A model generated the notes under the pieces. The model saw only the letters and a program-made list of their open reading frames with translations, ran no database searches and was not told the DNA's origin. Of a stretch of 64,000 bases of DNA, positions 6,611-15,722 are shown piece after piece. Numbering within the stretch: position 1 is the first letter of the stretch; each line of letters opens with the position of its first letter. A program made the translations under genes and the position numbers. This stretch comes from Mongoliibacter ruber (GTDB lineage Bacteria > Bacteroidota > Bacteroidia > Cytophagales > Cyclobacteriaceae). The stretch spans positions 42,969-106,968 of the forward strand of contig NZ_PVTR01000014.1 in the NCBI RefSeq assembly GCF_003003005.1, given 5' to 3'.

Positions 6611-8020
6611 ATGAGACAATTTTCAAAAATCCCCCTCTTCTTCTTGCTGCTGGTAATGATTAGTGTATGCTCTTGTAATGAAAATAATACAAGAGGCGCA
6701 GAGAATGGCAGCAGCCCATTGACAGGGCTAAAGACTCCTTTTGTCAAAGGAGAAATAGTAGTTGCTTACAAAGATGGAAATGTTGCCAAAACTTATGCCC
6801 CAAAAGTAGACTCCTTGATAAGGGCAGAATTTGAAAATGCGGAACAAATCAAATGTGCAAGCTGCATCAATTTAACCGAATTGTGGAGAGCTGAAGGGAT
6901 TGAGTATTTCATTGAAAGTTTACTGAATAGTTTAATGGATGGACATAGTGGTATCAGAAGCACTACGCCTACAGGAGTAGCAGGTAGTACAGGTGATGAA
7001 AATGTATCTATTTCTTTAAATTACATTACAGAGCTGTATGAAACTGCCGAATTTCAGAGTCAGCATTCCTATGCTTCTACATCCAGTTTACAAGCCAATG
7101 ACGATTTGATAATTGCTGTTTTAGACTCTGGAATAGATAGTCAGACTCTTGGGGATCAATACCTGTGGCAGTCAAAAAATGATGATTCCTGTTTTCCCAA
7201 TGAAAAATATGGTTGGAATTTTACAGAAGATGGAGAAGCCTTTGATATTGCTGATAACACATCATATAAGCATGGAACATTGGTCAATCTATATATATTG
7301 GAACAATTGTACGCCAATTCAGCTAATGTCCCACGAATTTTAAATGTAAAAGTGCTAAATGAGGACAATAAAGGAACTTTGTTTTCTCTTGTGTGCGGGG
7401 TTCATTATGCTGTTTTCCAGGGTGCTTCGATTATAAATACCAGTCTTGGCTTTTATGACAGTACAGAATATTCTCAATTTACAAATGGTAGGCATCCTAT
7501 CATGCACTACCTGCATAACACTTATGCAAATGAAGGCAAAATACTATTTGTTACAGCTGCCGGTAATGAAGTAAAAGATCAAGGAACTGTCCGGAACTTA
7601 GAAGAAAACCCATTTTATCCGGCTGTGCTAAGCGAAAATGAGAAAGTAAAAATCAACAACGTCATATCAGTAACTACTTCAGATATTCAGGGAAACTATG
7701 TAAGTCCAAAACAAAATTATAGCCCCAGGCATGTTGATGTTGCTATTCGTTCGGATTTTGACGATAATTTTGGATTTGCATTGCCTTTTTCTCTGAGGGG
7801 AGAACAGCAGGAGATGATTGGGTCATCTTTTGCCACGGCAATTTTCACAGGTAAAATTGCCGCTAAATGGAATAACGAGCGTGAAAGAATTGATTTTTCA
7901 TATCAATCTAAATATGATTGGATAGATGATATTTTTCCTCCGGACAGGCGTGAAAATCAAGAACTTAATTCACAAGTTAACAGAGGTTTTTCCTATATTA
8001 GGTTAAACAATCAGCCTTGA
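6611..8020 (+). CDS. lipoprotein subtilisin-like serine protease (S8)
   Basis: Exported serine protease of 469 residues. The N-terminus is a lipoprotein signal (hydrophobic stretch FFLLLVMISV then CSC). The catalytic set is complete: Asp172 (AVLDSGID), His221 (KHGT), oxyanion Asn319 (AAGNE) and Ser406 (GSSFAT). The usual proline after GTSMAxP is absent (GSSFATAIF). Residues about 45-150 (FVKGEIVVAYKDG onward) may be a propeptide, since GEIVVxxK resembles inhibitor-type propeptides. The next gene, a CHAT-domain protein, starts one base after the stop (stop at 8018-8020, GTG at 8022), so the two proteases are co-translated. No target is known. Confidence 0.88.
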   Translation: MRQFSKIPLFFLLLVMISVCSCNENNTRGAENGSSPLTGLKTPFVKGEIVVAYKDGNVAKTYAPKVDSLIRAEFENAEQIKCASCINLTELWRAEGIEYFIESLLNSLMDGHSGIRSTTPTGVAGSTGDENVSISLNYITELYETAEFQSQHSYASTSSLQANDDLIIAVLDSGIDSQTLGDQYLWQSKNDDSCFPNEKYGWNFTEDGEAFDIADNTSYKHGTLVNLYILEQLYANSANVPRILNVKVLNEDNKGTLFSLVCGVHYAVFQGASIINTSLGFYDSTEYSQFTNGRHPIMHYLHNTYANEGKILFVTAAGNEVKDQGTVRNLEENPFYPAVLSENEKVKINNVISVTTSDIQGNYVSPKQNYSPRHVDVAIRSDFDDNFGFALPFSLRGEQQEMIGSSFATAIFTGKIAAKWNNERERIDFSYQSKYDWIDDIFPPDRRENQELNSQVNRGFSYIRLNNQP

Positions 8021-8021
8021 T

Positions 8022-10802
8022 GTGAACTTTCTAAAAAGCATATTATTTATTGTTTTTATTTTTCTATTAAAAGTGGGTTTGTTGCTGGCACAGTCAGTTG
8101 ACGAACCTGCTTTTTGGTTGGATCAGGTGAATATCATACATGCTGATCCCGAATTGAGCTGGGAGGAAAAGCAGGATAAAGTGGAATTGATTAGGCAACA
8201 GTTTTTGATGCAAAACGACAAAAACGGAGTTTATGCCAAAATTATCCACCGATTGGCTGACTACAAGCGGATATTGGGGGAATTTCAGGAAGCGATCAAT
8301 CTGATGCAGGAAGCCATTGCTATCAACAAATCCAATGTAGCACATGCAGAGGAGCTGTACCTGACTTTTACTTTTTGTAACATCGGAATTGCCTATCAGG
8401 AGCTTGGTATGCAGGAAAAAGCTGAGGCTTATTATGACAGTGCTCTTCACCTGCACCGCAGGTTTCCTGATGAAACCTTTATACCTGCTTTTGTGACTTT
8501 TGACAGGAAGACGGTTTACACATTCAATAAAGGAGAGTATCAGCGGACAGTGGACCTCATAGATTATGCCTTTGGTTTTATCAAAGGTTTAGAGGGAACT
8601 GTGCAGGAAAATTTATTGCAGATCAAAAAGGCCAGAGCCTTGTTGGAATTGGGGGAGTTTGAACAAGCCGAAAAATTATACCTGCAAAGCATAGCGGTTT
8701 TTGAAAGTGGTGAATATTCCGGTGAGTACCCTGCTTTCGCTTATAATTCTTATGGCATTTACCTTGCCACGAGTGGAAGACCTGAGGAAGCAGAGGAATA
8801 CTTCAATAAGGCACTAAAAATTTATCTTGCCATGGACTACTTGGGAAATGTACTCAATGTCCTAGACGAGCTGTATTTCACCTGGGCAGAAAAGGATGAC
8901 AATAAAGCATTGACTTACCTTCGCCGTTCACAAAAATATCTGGAACCTTACCAAGGAGCTAGAGAGCACCTCTCCACACTCAATCATATAGGGGCTTCAT
9001 TTATCCGTCTGCAACGTTTTGATGAAGCATTACCACACCTTCAAGATGCACTGCGCCTTGCAGTAAAAGATTTTGACCCAGCTGACCCCTACGAAAATCC
9101 CACAATCTCCCAAATCCAGCAGACAAGCAATTTTATGGAAATTGCCATGATTCTAAAAAATAAGGGAGAAAATATGCTGAGGAAATTTCAGCATAATGGT
9201 GGGTCTCAAGAGCAGCTTAGACATGCACTTGCCACCCTGAAGCTTGCCGATAAGGTGATAGACCTGATGCGCTGGGATCAGCAGGCTGAAAATACCAAAG
9301 CATATTGGAGAGGCTATACCAAACCGGTTTATGAAATGGCTCTGGAGGCTGCCTACCAGAAAAATGACCCCAGAGCAGCTTTTTATTTTATGGAAAAAAG
9401 CAGGGCCGTGATGCTCAATGATAAGCTCAGTGAAATGGGGGCTTTGAAGTTTTTATCTGATGAAGATATTTATAGGGAAAAGCAACTGAAAAAAGAGTCT
9501 TTGACTTTTAAAGCGGTTTTGGAATCTACAGACAAGGAAGATCAGGCATTCTACACAGCTTCCGTGAATTGGTTTGAGGCCCAATCCAATTATGAAGCCT
9601 TTATCAAAGAATTGGAAAACCGTTATCCCAATTACTACCAGTATAAATATGATACGGCTGTCATTTCCTTGGATCAGTTTCAGCATCAGGTTCTGGGGGA
9701 TGGTCAGGCCTTCATTTCTTACTTCTTGGGTGATGATGCCCAGTATGCTTTGCTTGTAGCCAAAAATAAGTTGGTGCTTGAAAAGAAAGAAAGGTCTGGC
9801 TTGGATGAAAACATCAAGCAATTAAATGCACTCGTGTCAAACAGAGGAAAGTTAAATCAGAACTTCTCAAGTTTTCAGGAATTGGCATCGAAACTTTACC
9901 TTCAATTAGTACCCGAATCAGCTGAGGATTTTGACCGGTTGATTATCTCGCCAGATGAATATTTTGTTCCATTCGAGCTATTGATGAAAGACCGTCAAGA
10001 CCCTGATTCCTATATGGTTCAAAGTCATGCATTGAGTTATAGCTACTCTGCAGGATTCTTGCAAAAGCACATGAAACCCACAGCCAAACACCAGGTTTTC
10101 GGCCTAGCTCCTGTTGAATTCAAAGCAGAACTTCAGCAAGCTAGTCTGCTTGGGGCTGACCTGTCCTTGAAAAGGATCAATACATTTTTTCCAAGGAATC
10201 ATTTTGTGACGCATGAAAAAGCCACAAAGCAGAGTTTTCTGGATAATTTGTCCCAATACTCTATTGTTCAGCTCTATTCCCATGCTGTAGCCGATGCTGA
10301 AGGCATTGAACCCAGGCTATATTTTTATGATGAATCTATGCCATTGTCAGAGTTACAATTGTTGGGAGACTTGTCAACTCAGCTGATCGTATTGGCTGCA
10401 TGCAATACAGGAATAGGGAAAAATATAAGTGGGGAAGGAATTTTTTCTTTGGCGAGGGGTTTTGCCGCAGCCGGAATTCCATCAAGCGTGACAACACTTT
10501 GGGAAGTAGAAAGTAAAACTACTTATCAGATTACCGAATTGTTTTACAAATACCTGAGCAAAGGTTTGCCAGCTGATGTGGCCATGCAAAAAGCCAAATT
10601 GGAATTTATGGATCAAAATGAATCAGTGATGCAGCTTCCTTATTTTTGGGCAGGAAATGTATTGGTCGGCAGGGCAGAGGTAATGATGCCGGCTCAAGCA
10701 GGAAAGAGGTTTTTTTGGATTTTTGGAATGTTTGTGCTTTTCGTTTGTCTGGGCTTTTTATATTCCTGGATGAATAGCCGGAAAAGTAAATTGATAAAGT
10801 AA
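8022..10802 (+). CDS. membrane-tethered TPR-CHAT domain protease
   Basis: A 926-residue protein with an N-terminal signal peptide (FLKSILFIVFIFLLKVGLLL), about a dozen TPR-like helical repeats (residues roughly 40-470), a linker, and a C-terminal CHAT (caspase-like, clan CD) domain about 640-880. The catalytic dyad is present: His754 (YSHAVAD) and Cys794 (AACNTG). A transmembrane helix at about 898-916 (FFWIFGMFVLFVCLGFLYSW) is followed by a basic tail (RKSKLIK), so by the positive-inside rule the TPR-CHAT part faces the periplasm. GTG is the start, since the ATG overlapping the upstream stop is out of frame. TPR would bind a partner or substrate. Coupled to the lipoprotein subtilase, it suggests an envelope protease pair; substrates unknown. 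Confidence 0.85.
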   Translation: MNFLKSILFIVFIFLLKVGLLLAQSVDEPAFWLDQVNIIHADPELSWEEKQDKVELIRQQFLMQNDKNGVYAKIIHRLADYKRILGEFQEAINLMQEAIAINKSNVAHAEELYLTFTFCNIGIAYQELGMQEKAEAYYDSALHLHRRFPDETFIPAFVTFDRKTVYTFNKGEYQRTVDLIDYAFGFIKGLEGTVQENLLQIKKARALLELGEFEQAEKLYLQSIAVFESGEYSGEYPAFAYNSYGIYLATSGRPEEAEEYFNKALKIYLAMDYLGNVLNVLDELYFTWAEKDDNKALTYLRRSQKYLEPYQGAREHLSTLNHIGASFIRLQRFDEALPHLQDALRLAVKDFDPADPYENPTISQIQQTSNFMEIAMILKNKGENMLRKFQHNGGSQEQLRHALATLKLADKVIDLMRWDQQAENTKAYWRGYTKPVYEMALEAAYQKNDPRAAFYFMEKSRAVMLNDKLSEMGALKFLSDEDIYREKQLKKESLTFKAVLESTDKEDQAFYTASVNWFEAQSNYEAFIKELENRYPNYYQYKYDTAVISLDQFQHQVLGDGQAFISYFLGDDAQYALLVAKNKLVLEKKERSGLDENIKQLNALVSNRGKLNQNFSSFQELASKLYLQLVPESAEDFDRLIISPDEYFVPFELLMKDRQDPDSYMVQSHALSYSYSAGFLQKHMKPTAKHQVFGLAPVEFKAELQQASLLGADLSLKRINTFFPRNHFVTHEKATKQSFLDNLSQYSIVQLYSHAVADAEGIEPRLYFYDESMPLSELQLLGDLSTQLIVLAACNTGIGKNISGEGIFSLARGFAAAGIPSSVTTLWEVESKTTYQITELFYKYLSKGLPADVAMQKAKLEFMDQNESVMQLPYFWAGNVLVGRAEVMMPAQAGKRFFWIFGMFVLFVCLGFLYSWMNSRKSKLIK

Positions 10803-10929
10803 CTCAGAAGCATTTCTCTTAGATCAGTTATCCCCTTCAATTCTTTTTTGAAGAATGTATATTTAATCAGGAGCAGGATTTTTTAAAAGATTTCCAAAAT
10901 CAGGTAACATAATTAAGCATAGCGGATAT

Positions 10930-11035
10930 GGTTAAGAACAGACGGTAAAATGGGGAAACCACCGTCGGTTTGGGGTGAACACAACTTTTGGGAAACCTAT
11001 CCTTCTGCCGCTTTATTTTTTAGCGGCACTTTTTA
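10930..11035 (+). ncRNA. candidate structured RNA ending in a terminator
   Basis: Three consecutive hairpins can be drawn on the plus strand: GACGG...CCGTC (10941-10966) with an inner TGG-GGAAA-CCA; GGTTT...AAACC (10967-10997); and TGCCGCT...AGCGGCA (11006-11028) followed by CTTTTT. The last is a good rho-independent terminator. I do not recognise an Rfam family. It starts about 130 bases after the CHAT gene, so it may be the 3' UTR of the protease operon or an independent small RNA; no clear promoter box was found. Confidence 0.4.
11006..11034 (+). terminator. rho-independent terminator
   Basis: A seven-base-pair stem (TGCCGCT/AGCGGCA) with a T-rich loop, followed by CTTTTTAT. It would end transcription from the subtilase-CHAT operon or the candidate RNA. 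The rest of the 10803-11193 gap shows no gene. Confidence 0.65.
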
Positions 11036-11193
11036 TAAATGCAAATACTGAATTATACCAGCAAAGTCTAAATTTCATTTAAATCATTGATAATTAAATC
11101 AATAGGAGGAATGCCCAATATCCACCAATATCGAAATCTTGAAAAGACTAGCTTAAATTAGCTTCTAGCATAAAATCATGGGAACACAAATTT

Positions 11194-12801
11194 TTAAAGT
11201 GCTTTTCTTTCTTCGAAAACTTCCCCTGGAATCACGGCTCCTGCATTGTTGCCAAAACTGTTTCTAATAAAAGTCAGGATCTCCGCAATCTCTTCATCGC
11301 TGAGGTGTCGGTATGAAGGCATTTCCTGGTGGTAGTCAAGTCCATTGACGGTTATTTCTTCCGATAGGCCTTGAAGCATTACCCGAATCAGGCGCCCTTT
11401 ATCACCTGTAACCCATTCTGTAGCAGCCAATGGAGGTATCAATCCCTCTGCTCCTTTTCCATCGGGACCATGACAGGTAAGGCAATGTTGGGTATAGAGT
11501 TGTGCTCCTTTTTCAAGGTCCTCACTGACCTCAAAAGACCAGTTTTCATCCATCAAGACCATTGTTTCCTTTTCTTTTTGAAAGATGGGGAGAATATGGT
11601 TTATCGCGTTTTCAGCTTGTAGTATCCTAATTTTAAGTATTTTGTCTGGCCCTTCAGGAAGCTCGGGATACATCCAAGGCTGGAACCTTGGGTGCCAGTC
11701 TCTATTACTGGTACTGATGAAAATGTCGCCATTTTCTGCTATGGAAACATCTCTCAACCGGCCAAAATATTTTTGTAAGTAAATGCCCTCTTCGGTAATA
11801 GCTGTTCCTTCGTCATTCAAGTGCAAAACCCGCAATGACATCCCTTTCATGCTGACAAGCAAAAGGCTATTGTCCCATTCTGGAATGATTCCCTTTTTCA
11901 AGTAAGAAATCCCGGCAGTGGCAATAGTCGGTGTCCAGGCCTTTAGTGGATCTATTGTTTGATGCTCCTTTTGGTAGGTTTTTTCCTCCTCAGAATCAGC
12001 AAAACCTTGTACATCAGGCCAACCGTAATTGCCACCTTTTACCAATAAATTGACCTCGTCATCATTGAGAGGGCCGTGGTCTGAACCATAGAGTTGGTTG
12101 TTTTTCCCAAATACCAAACCTTGTGTGTTTCTCAATCCCATGGCCCAAACTGGATTCTTTGGATAAGGATTGTCTTCAGGAATGCCTCCATCAAGTTCTA
12201 TCCTGAGGACCTTACCTCCCAAAAAATCAAGGTCTTGGGTCCTGTCAGTTTTACCCACATCTCCCAAAGAAAAATAGAGCTTGTCGTCTGAACCAATTAC
12301 CAACCTGGACCCATTGTGAAAGGTCGCACCGGGAAGACTGTCCAGTAGGATTCGGGGATTGGTCAGAGTGTCTTTTCCAATTTCATATCGGACTAACCTG
12401 GAACTCACTTTTTCATCCATACCCTCCCTCGGGATAGCAAAGGTATAGTGTATAAATACATAGTTTTTCTCAGGATGTACTGTCATCCCCAACAATCCAT
12501 AAGACTTCTTAGCCAGGATATCAGATACAGTCAGGACATGCTTTTTTTCACCCGTCTCTAAATCATACCTGTATACATTTCCTGCTACTTCTGTAAACCA
12601 CAACTCTCCTGATCTTGCAGTTTCTATATCCCAAGGCACAGTAAGACTGTCAATGACTTCAGTGATTTCAAGGATGGAGTTTTCAAGTTGTATGTATCCA
12701 ATGACCTTATGCCCTAATCCCTCCTTTTCAGGCATAGAACAGGCCAAAATGCTGATGGAACACACAAAAATCAAAATCCTATTCATTTGCTTAATGTCCA
12801 T
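11194..12801 (-). CDS. PQQ-type sugar dehydrogenase fused to cytochrome c
   Basis: A 535-residue exported lipoprotein (SISILACS lipobox). Residues about 45-385 match the soluble glucose/sorbosone dehydrogenase beta-propeller (PWDIETARSGELWFTE; FHNGSRLVIGSDDKLYFSLGD; GLVFGKNNQLYGSDHGP). Residues about 425-520 form a class I cytochrome c (HCLTCHGPDGKG heme motif, MPSYRHLSDEEIAEILTFIR with the Met axial ligand). It would oxidise a sugar or related compound in the periplasm and pass electrons to the attached heme. Cofactor type (PQQ) is from the family; substrate unknown. It overlaps the ThuA-like gene upstream by 19 bases, so the two are co-transcribed. Confidence 0.88.
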   Translation of the reverse strand: MDIKQMNRILIFVCSISILACSMPEKEGLGHKVIGYIQLENSILEITEVIDSLTVPWDIETARSGELWFTEVAGNVYRYDLETGEKKHVLTVSDILAKKSYGLLGMTVHPEKNYVFIHYTFAIPREGMDEKVSSRLVRYEIGKDTLTNPRILLDSLPGATFHNGSRLVIGSDDKLYFSLGDVGKTDRTQDLDFLGGKVLRIELDGGIPEDNPYPKNPVWAMGLRNTQGLVFGKNNQLYGSDHGPLNDDEVNLLVKGGNYGWPDVQGFADSEEEKTYQKEHQTIDPLKAWTPTIATAGISYLKKGIIPEWDNSLLLVSMKGMSLRVLHLNDEGTAITEEGIYLQKYFGRLRDVSIAENGDIFISTSNRDWHPRFQPWMYPELPEGPDKILKIRILQAENAINHILPIFQKEKETMVLMDENWSFEVSEDLEKGAQLYTQHCLTCHGPDGKGAEGLIPPLAATEWVTGDKGRLIRVMLQGLSEEITVNGLDYHQEMPSYRHLSDEEIAEILTFIRNSFGNNAGAVIPGEVFEERKAL

Positions 12802-13517
12802 TTGATTCCTTCAGTCAGGTGTTTTAAAAAAGTCGCATCACTGTAATGCTCGCTTTTGTGTCCCAGTGCAGTGTAAAAAACCCTAGCCTTTCCAAAATGA
12901 TGGTACCAGGAAAGTGGGGTATAATTGCCGAAAATACTACCTGGATAAGTATCTTTTTGCGGGTCTTCAATGGTCCTGAGGTCAGCCGCCAATAGGATGG
13001 TGATGGCAGGATTTAGATGGTCAAAATAGTAGCATTCGTCCTCCCATTTCCAAATGTCTGGCAAAAACGCTGTAGCTGGATGCTGGGGGTTGATCACTTT
13101 TATGTCAAAAGCCTGATAAGCTGGATGGCTTCGGAATTTACCCCCTTGCATTTCCCAAAACCAAGGCCATTCTCTTTCGGAACCTGTGCTGATATGGACG
13201 CCTACAAAGCTCCCGCCTTTTTCTATAAATTCTTTAAAGGCCTTTCGCTGTGCATCTGTGTAAAAAGCCTCATTGTTGGTATTGTTGAAAATTACCAAAT
13301 CAAGCTTAGAGAGATTCTCAGGTTTGAAAAAATCAGGATCGTCACTTACCTGCATCGTATAGAAGTTTGATTCTCCGATCCCTAACAATGCCTGGGTACT
13401 GGCCTCAACGTTGTCATGAACATAACCCTCACCATTGTGGGTGTATATCAATATGTTTTGAGCTTGGATTGGCGTCCATAGCACAATGATTGCTAATAAA
13501 AAGAGGGCTGACTTCAT
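12783..13517 (-). CDS. ThuA domain protein, secreted
   Basis: A 244-residue protein with a signal peptide (ALFLLAIIVLWTPIQAQ) and a ThuA-like glutamine-amidotransferase-fold domain: ILIYTHNGEGYVHDNVEAST, DLVIFNNTNNEAF, FVGVHISTGSEREWPWF, RVFYTALGHKSEHY. ThuA proteins take part in trehalose or glycoside use, but the reaction is poorly defined. The 3' end overlaps the PQQ dehydrogenase-cytochrome c gene; ThuA and such dehydrogenases are often paired or fused in Bacteroidota and Planctomycetes. Together they are plausibly a periplasmic sugar-oxidation unit (inference). Confidence 0.87.
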   Translation of the reverse strand: MKSALFLLAIIVLWTPIQAQNILIYTHNGEGYVHDNVEASTQALLGIGESNFYTMQVSDDPDFFKPENLSKLDLVIFNNTNNEAFYTDAQRKAFKEFIEKGGSFVGVHISTGSEREWPWFWEMQGGKFRSHPAYQAFDIKVINPQHPATAFLPDIWKWEDECYYFDHLNPAITILLAADLRTIEDPQKDTYPGSIFGNYTPLSWYHHFGKARVFYTALGHKSEHYSDATFLKHLTEGIKWTLSK

Positions 13518-13597
13518 AAACGTAAATTAACTTAATTCATGAAGTAGCCCAAAAGAAAATTGATCAACGGATCAAATCAGCATTTTCAAAACAGCAA

Positions 13598-14311
13598 TCA
13601 ATTTCTACTCAAACAATCCTCACCTTTTAAAAGTGGAATAATTTCATTGATAGTGTCGACTTGATGAAAATTGTCATGCTCAATGTGATGATCGATTTTT
13701 TCATGTTCCCATGTGATATGATAAGGAACATATACAGCAGAACCTCCTGCCTGCAAAACAGGTAGGATATCAGACCGAAGTGAGTTGCCTACCATGAGAA
13801 ATTCATCAGGTGCGCAATCCAAATGACGGATCAACTTTTGAAAATCTTCCTTATTTTTATTGCTCATTATTTCGATGTGGTGGAAGTGCCTGGCCAAGCC
13901 TGACTTCAATAATTTCCTTTCCTGGTCAAGCAAATCTCCTTTTGTGGCCATGACCAGTCTATAGTCTCCATTTAGAGATTTTAGTGTTTTTTCCACATTT
14001 TCCAACAGCTCGATTGGCTTGCCAAGAATCTCCCTGCCAATTGCCAAAGCCCCTTCTACAAGATGCAGAGGACCTTTTTTATCAGTTATATTCATTATCG
14101 CCTCGATCATGCTAAGTGTAAATCCCTTCACACCATAGCCATACAAAGGCAGGTTATTGATTTCAGTTTTAAACAACTCTTGGTTGGCTTCTTCTTTGGG
14201 CAGGTAATCTTTTACCAATTCACAGAATTTATCTTCTGCTTCTCTAAAGTAGGGTTCGTTTACCCATAATGTATCATCTGCGTCAAATGCAATTACTTTG
14301 ATATTCTTCAT
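13598..14311 (-). CDS. HAD superfamily hydrolase
   Basis: A 237-residue cytoplasmic phosphatase-like protein. HAD motif I is VIAFDADDTLWVNEP (catalytic Asp pair), motif II VMATKGD, a Lys lies near IEIMSNKNKEDFQ, and motif IV is FLMVGNSLRSDILPVLQAGG. The helical cap between motifs I and II makes it subfamily I (phosphoglycolate phosphatase-like). Substrate cannot be told from sequence. It appears to stand alone, with 80 bases separating it from ThuA. Confidence 0.88.
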   Translation of the reverse strand: MKNIKVIAFDADDTLWVNEPYFREAEDKFCELVKDYLPKEEANQELFKTEINNLPLYGYGVKGFTLSMIEAIMNITDKKGPLHLVEGALAIGREILGKPIELLENVEKTLKSLNGDYRLVMATKGDLLDQERKLLKSGLARHFHHIEIMSNKNKEDFQKLIRHLDCAPDEFLMVGNSLRSDILPVLQAGGSAVYVPYHITWEHEKIDHHIEHDNFHQVDTINEIIPLLKGEDCLSRN

Positions 14312-14364
14312 TGATTAATTTTTATTTTTTTAGGACTAAGCTTGAAGAACTTATTCCTGATTAT

Positions 14365-15492
14365 TTATTGTCCCTCCGATTTCAGTAAGTTTTGGCCTAT
14401 CATGGGTTCAATCAGCTGGCCTTGAATCAACTCACTATGTTCCACCAAAATATCCCAGGGTTCCATCCTTGGTTCGTCTGAAAGGTCAAAAGTACCAAAG
14501 TGCATGGGTATAAAGAACTTTCCTTCCATCACATTGAAGGCATCAATGGCATCAGTTGGACTGATGTGTGATTGGTTCATAAACCACTCTGGCCTAAAAG
14601 CGCCAACTCCCATCAGGCAAAAATCAGGTGCACCAAGCGTATTTTTGATGTCTTCAAAATGAGGACCTTTACCGGAATCTCCCATAAAGTAAATTTTTTG
14701 TTGAGGGGTTTGGAAGTAAAATCCTCCCCAGAGGCTTTTATTGTCATCCCAAAGCCACCTTTTGGACCAATGTCTACTTGGTACATAGGTGATATTGATG
14801 GCAGTTTTGTCAATTTGATATTGCTGATACCATCCCGCTTCCTGTATTTCCTGTCCCTCTGTCCATGATTTGATGACTTTTTTGAGTCCCAGCCCAGTCA
14901 GGAATTTGGCTTTTGGATGTTGTTTGGAGAGAAATTGAATGGTCTGCTTGTCACAGTGGTCTCGGTGATTGTGGGAAATCATGATGAAATCCAAAGGAGG
15001 GAGCTCCTCGATAGGAAATGGCAGCTTGCTATCTCTCTTTAAAAATGTATTGTCGATCAGTATAGGGTCAATCAAAATCACTTGGCCACTTAGTCTCAAT
15101 AGGTAAGTGGCATGACCTAGCCATAACATGTAGTCCTCTTCACCAAGTAGGTCTTCAGGGTCGAAATCAACGATCAAGGTTCTGTTTTCACTTTCCTTTT
15201 CTTCTTTATAGGGGTTTTTGCTGGTCTGCCATTTGAGCAAATCAGCAAAACTAGACTCAAAAGGGTGGTATAAATTTACAAATCTTTCCTTCTCATCTAT
15301 AGGCGTACCTTTCCATTCAGGAGGTGCTGATATGGTTTCCAAGTTAGGGTTTGATATATAACTTATCTTTTCAGATGTAGTGGGTTTTGCCATTATCCAA
15401 ATAAAAATAGGGAGTGCTAGTACGAAGGAAAATCCAATTAATTTTTTCATCTCTCTCAACACAACCACCAAATCAACAGAAGAGTTTGTCAA
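14365..15492 (-). CDS. metallo-beta-lactamase fold hydrolase (UlaG/NAPE-PLD-like)
   Basis: A 375-residue protein with an N-terminal hydrophobic segment (LIGFSFVLALPIFIWIMA), so membrane-anchored or exported. The beta-lactamase fold metal motif ISHNHRDHCD (HxHxDH-type: HNHRDH) is present, as are LWLGHATYLLRLSGQVILIDP and YFMGDSGKGPHF, the pattern of the L-ascorbate-lactonase/NAPE-PLD branch; C-terminal HFGTFDLSDEP supplies the last histidine. Family enzymes hydrolyse esters, lactones or phosphodiesters; the substrate is unknown. It overlaps by four bases the preceding gene for an ACP-like protein, which suggests translational coupling. Confidence 0.85.
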   Translation of the reverse strand: MTNSSVDLVVVLREMKKLIGFSFVLALPIFIWIMAKPTTSEKISYISNPNLETISAPPEWKGTPIDEKERFVNLYHPFESSFADLLKWQTSKNPYKEEKESENRTLIVDFDPEDLLGEEDYMLWLGHATYLLRLSGQVILIDPILIDNTFLKRDSKLPFPIEELPPLDFIMISHNHRDHCDKQTIQFLSKQHPKAKFLTGLGLKKVIKSWTEGQEIQEAGWYQQYQIDKTAINITYVPSRHWSKRWLWDDNKSLWGGFYFQTPQQKIYFMGDSGKGPHFEDIKNTLGAPDFCLMGVGAFRPEWFMNQSHISPTDAIDAFNVMEGKFFIPMHFGTFDLSDEPRMEPWDILVEHSELIQGQLIEPMIGQNLLKSEGQ

Positions 15493-15722
15493 GCACTTAA
15501 AAGGTAGGCTATAGCCTCTGAAGGTGTCTGAATATCTTTCACTTTGTCTTCTTGAATTTCTTTGTTCAGCTCCAATTCCAACTCATAAATCAATCCATTT
15601 ACAAAAATCCAGTCCATGTGGAGTTCTAGGTAAAAATTAGCTGTTTTTCTTTGACCTGTCAAGGGTATGCCATAAGACTTAAAAACGGAGATGGCTTTTT
15701 TCAATTCTTTGATGTTTTTCAT
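15489..15722 (-). CDS. acyl-carrier-protein-like protein lacking the attachment serine
   Basis: A 77-residue protein whose C-terminal half (LELHMDWIFVNGLIYELEL, then EIQEDKVKDIQTPSEAIAYL) follows the helix II-IV pattern of acyl carrier proteins. At the phosphopantetheine position ACPs have DSL; this protein has DWI, so the serine is replaced by tryptophan and no prosthetic group can be attached. It is otherwise of ACP size. The 3' end overlaps the MBL-fold hydrolase start by four bases. It may bind a partner rather than carry acyl chains; the assignment rests on pattern, not on a search. Confidence 0.6.
   Translation of the reverse strand: MKNIKELKKAISVFKSYGIPLTGQRKTANFYLELHMDWIFVNGLIYELELELNKEIQEDKVKDIQTPSEAIAYLLSA

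Noticed and set aside
10930..11035. SRP RNA, tmRNA or known riboswitch
   Set aside because: The diagnostic conserved segments of those RNAs are missing, so the region is listed only as a candidate RNA.
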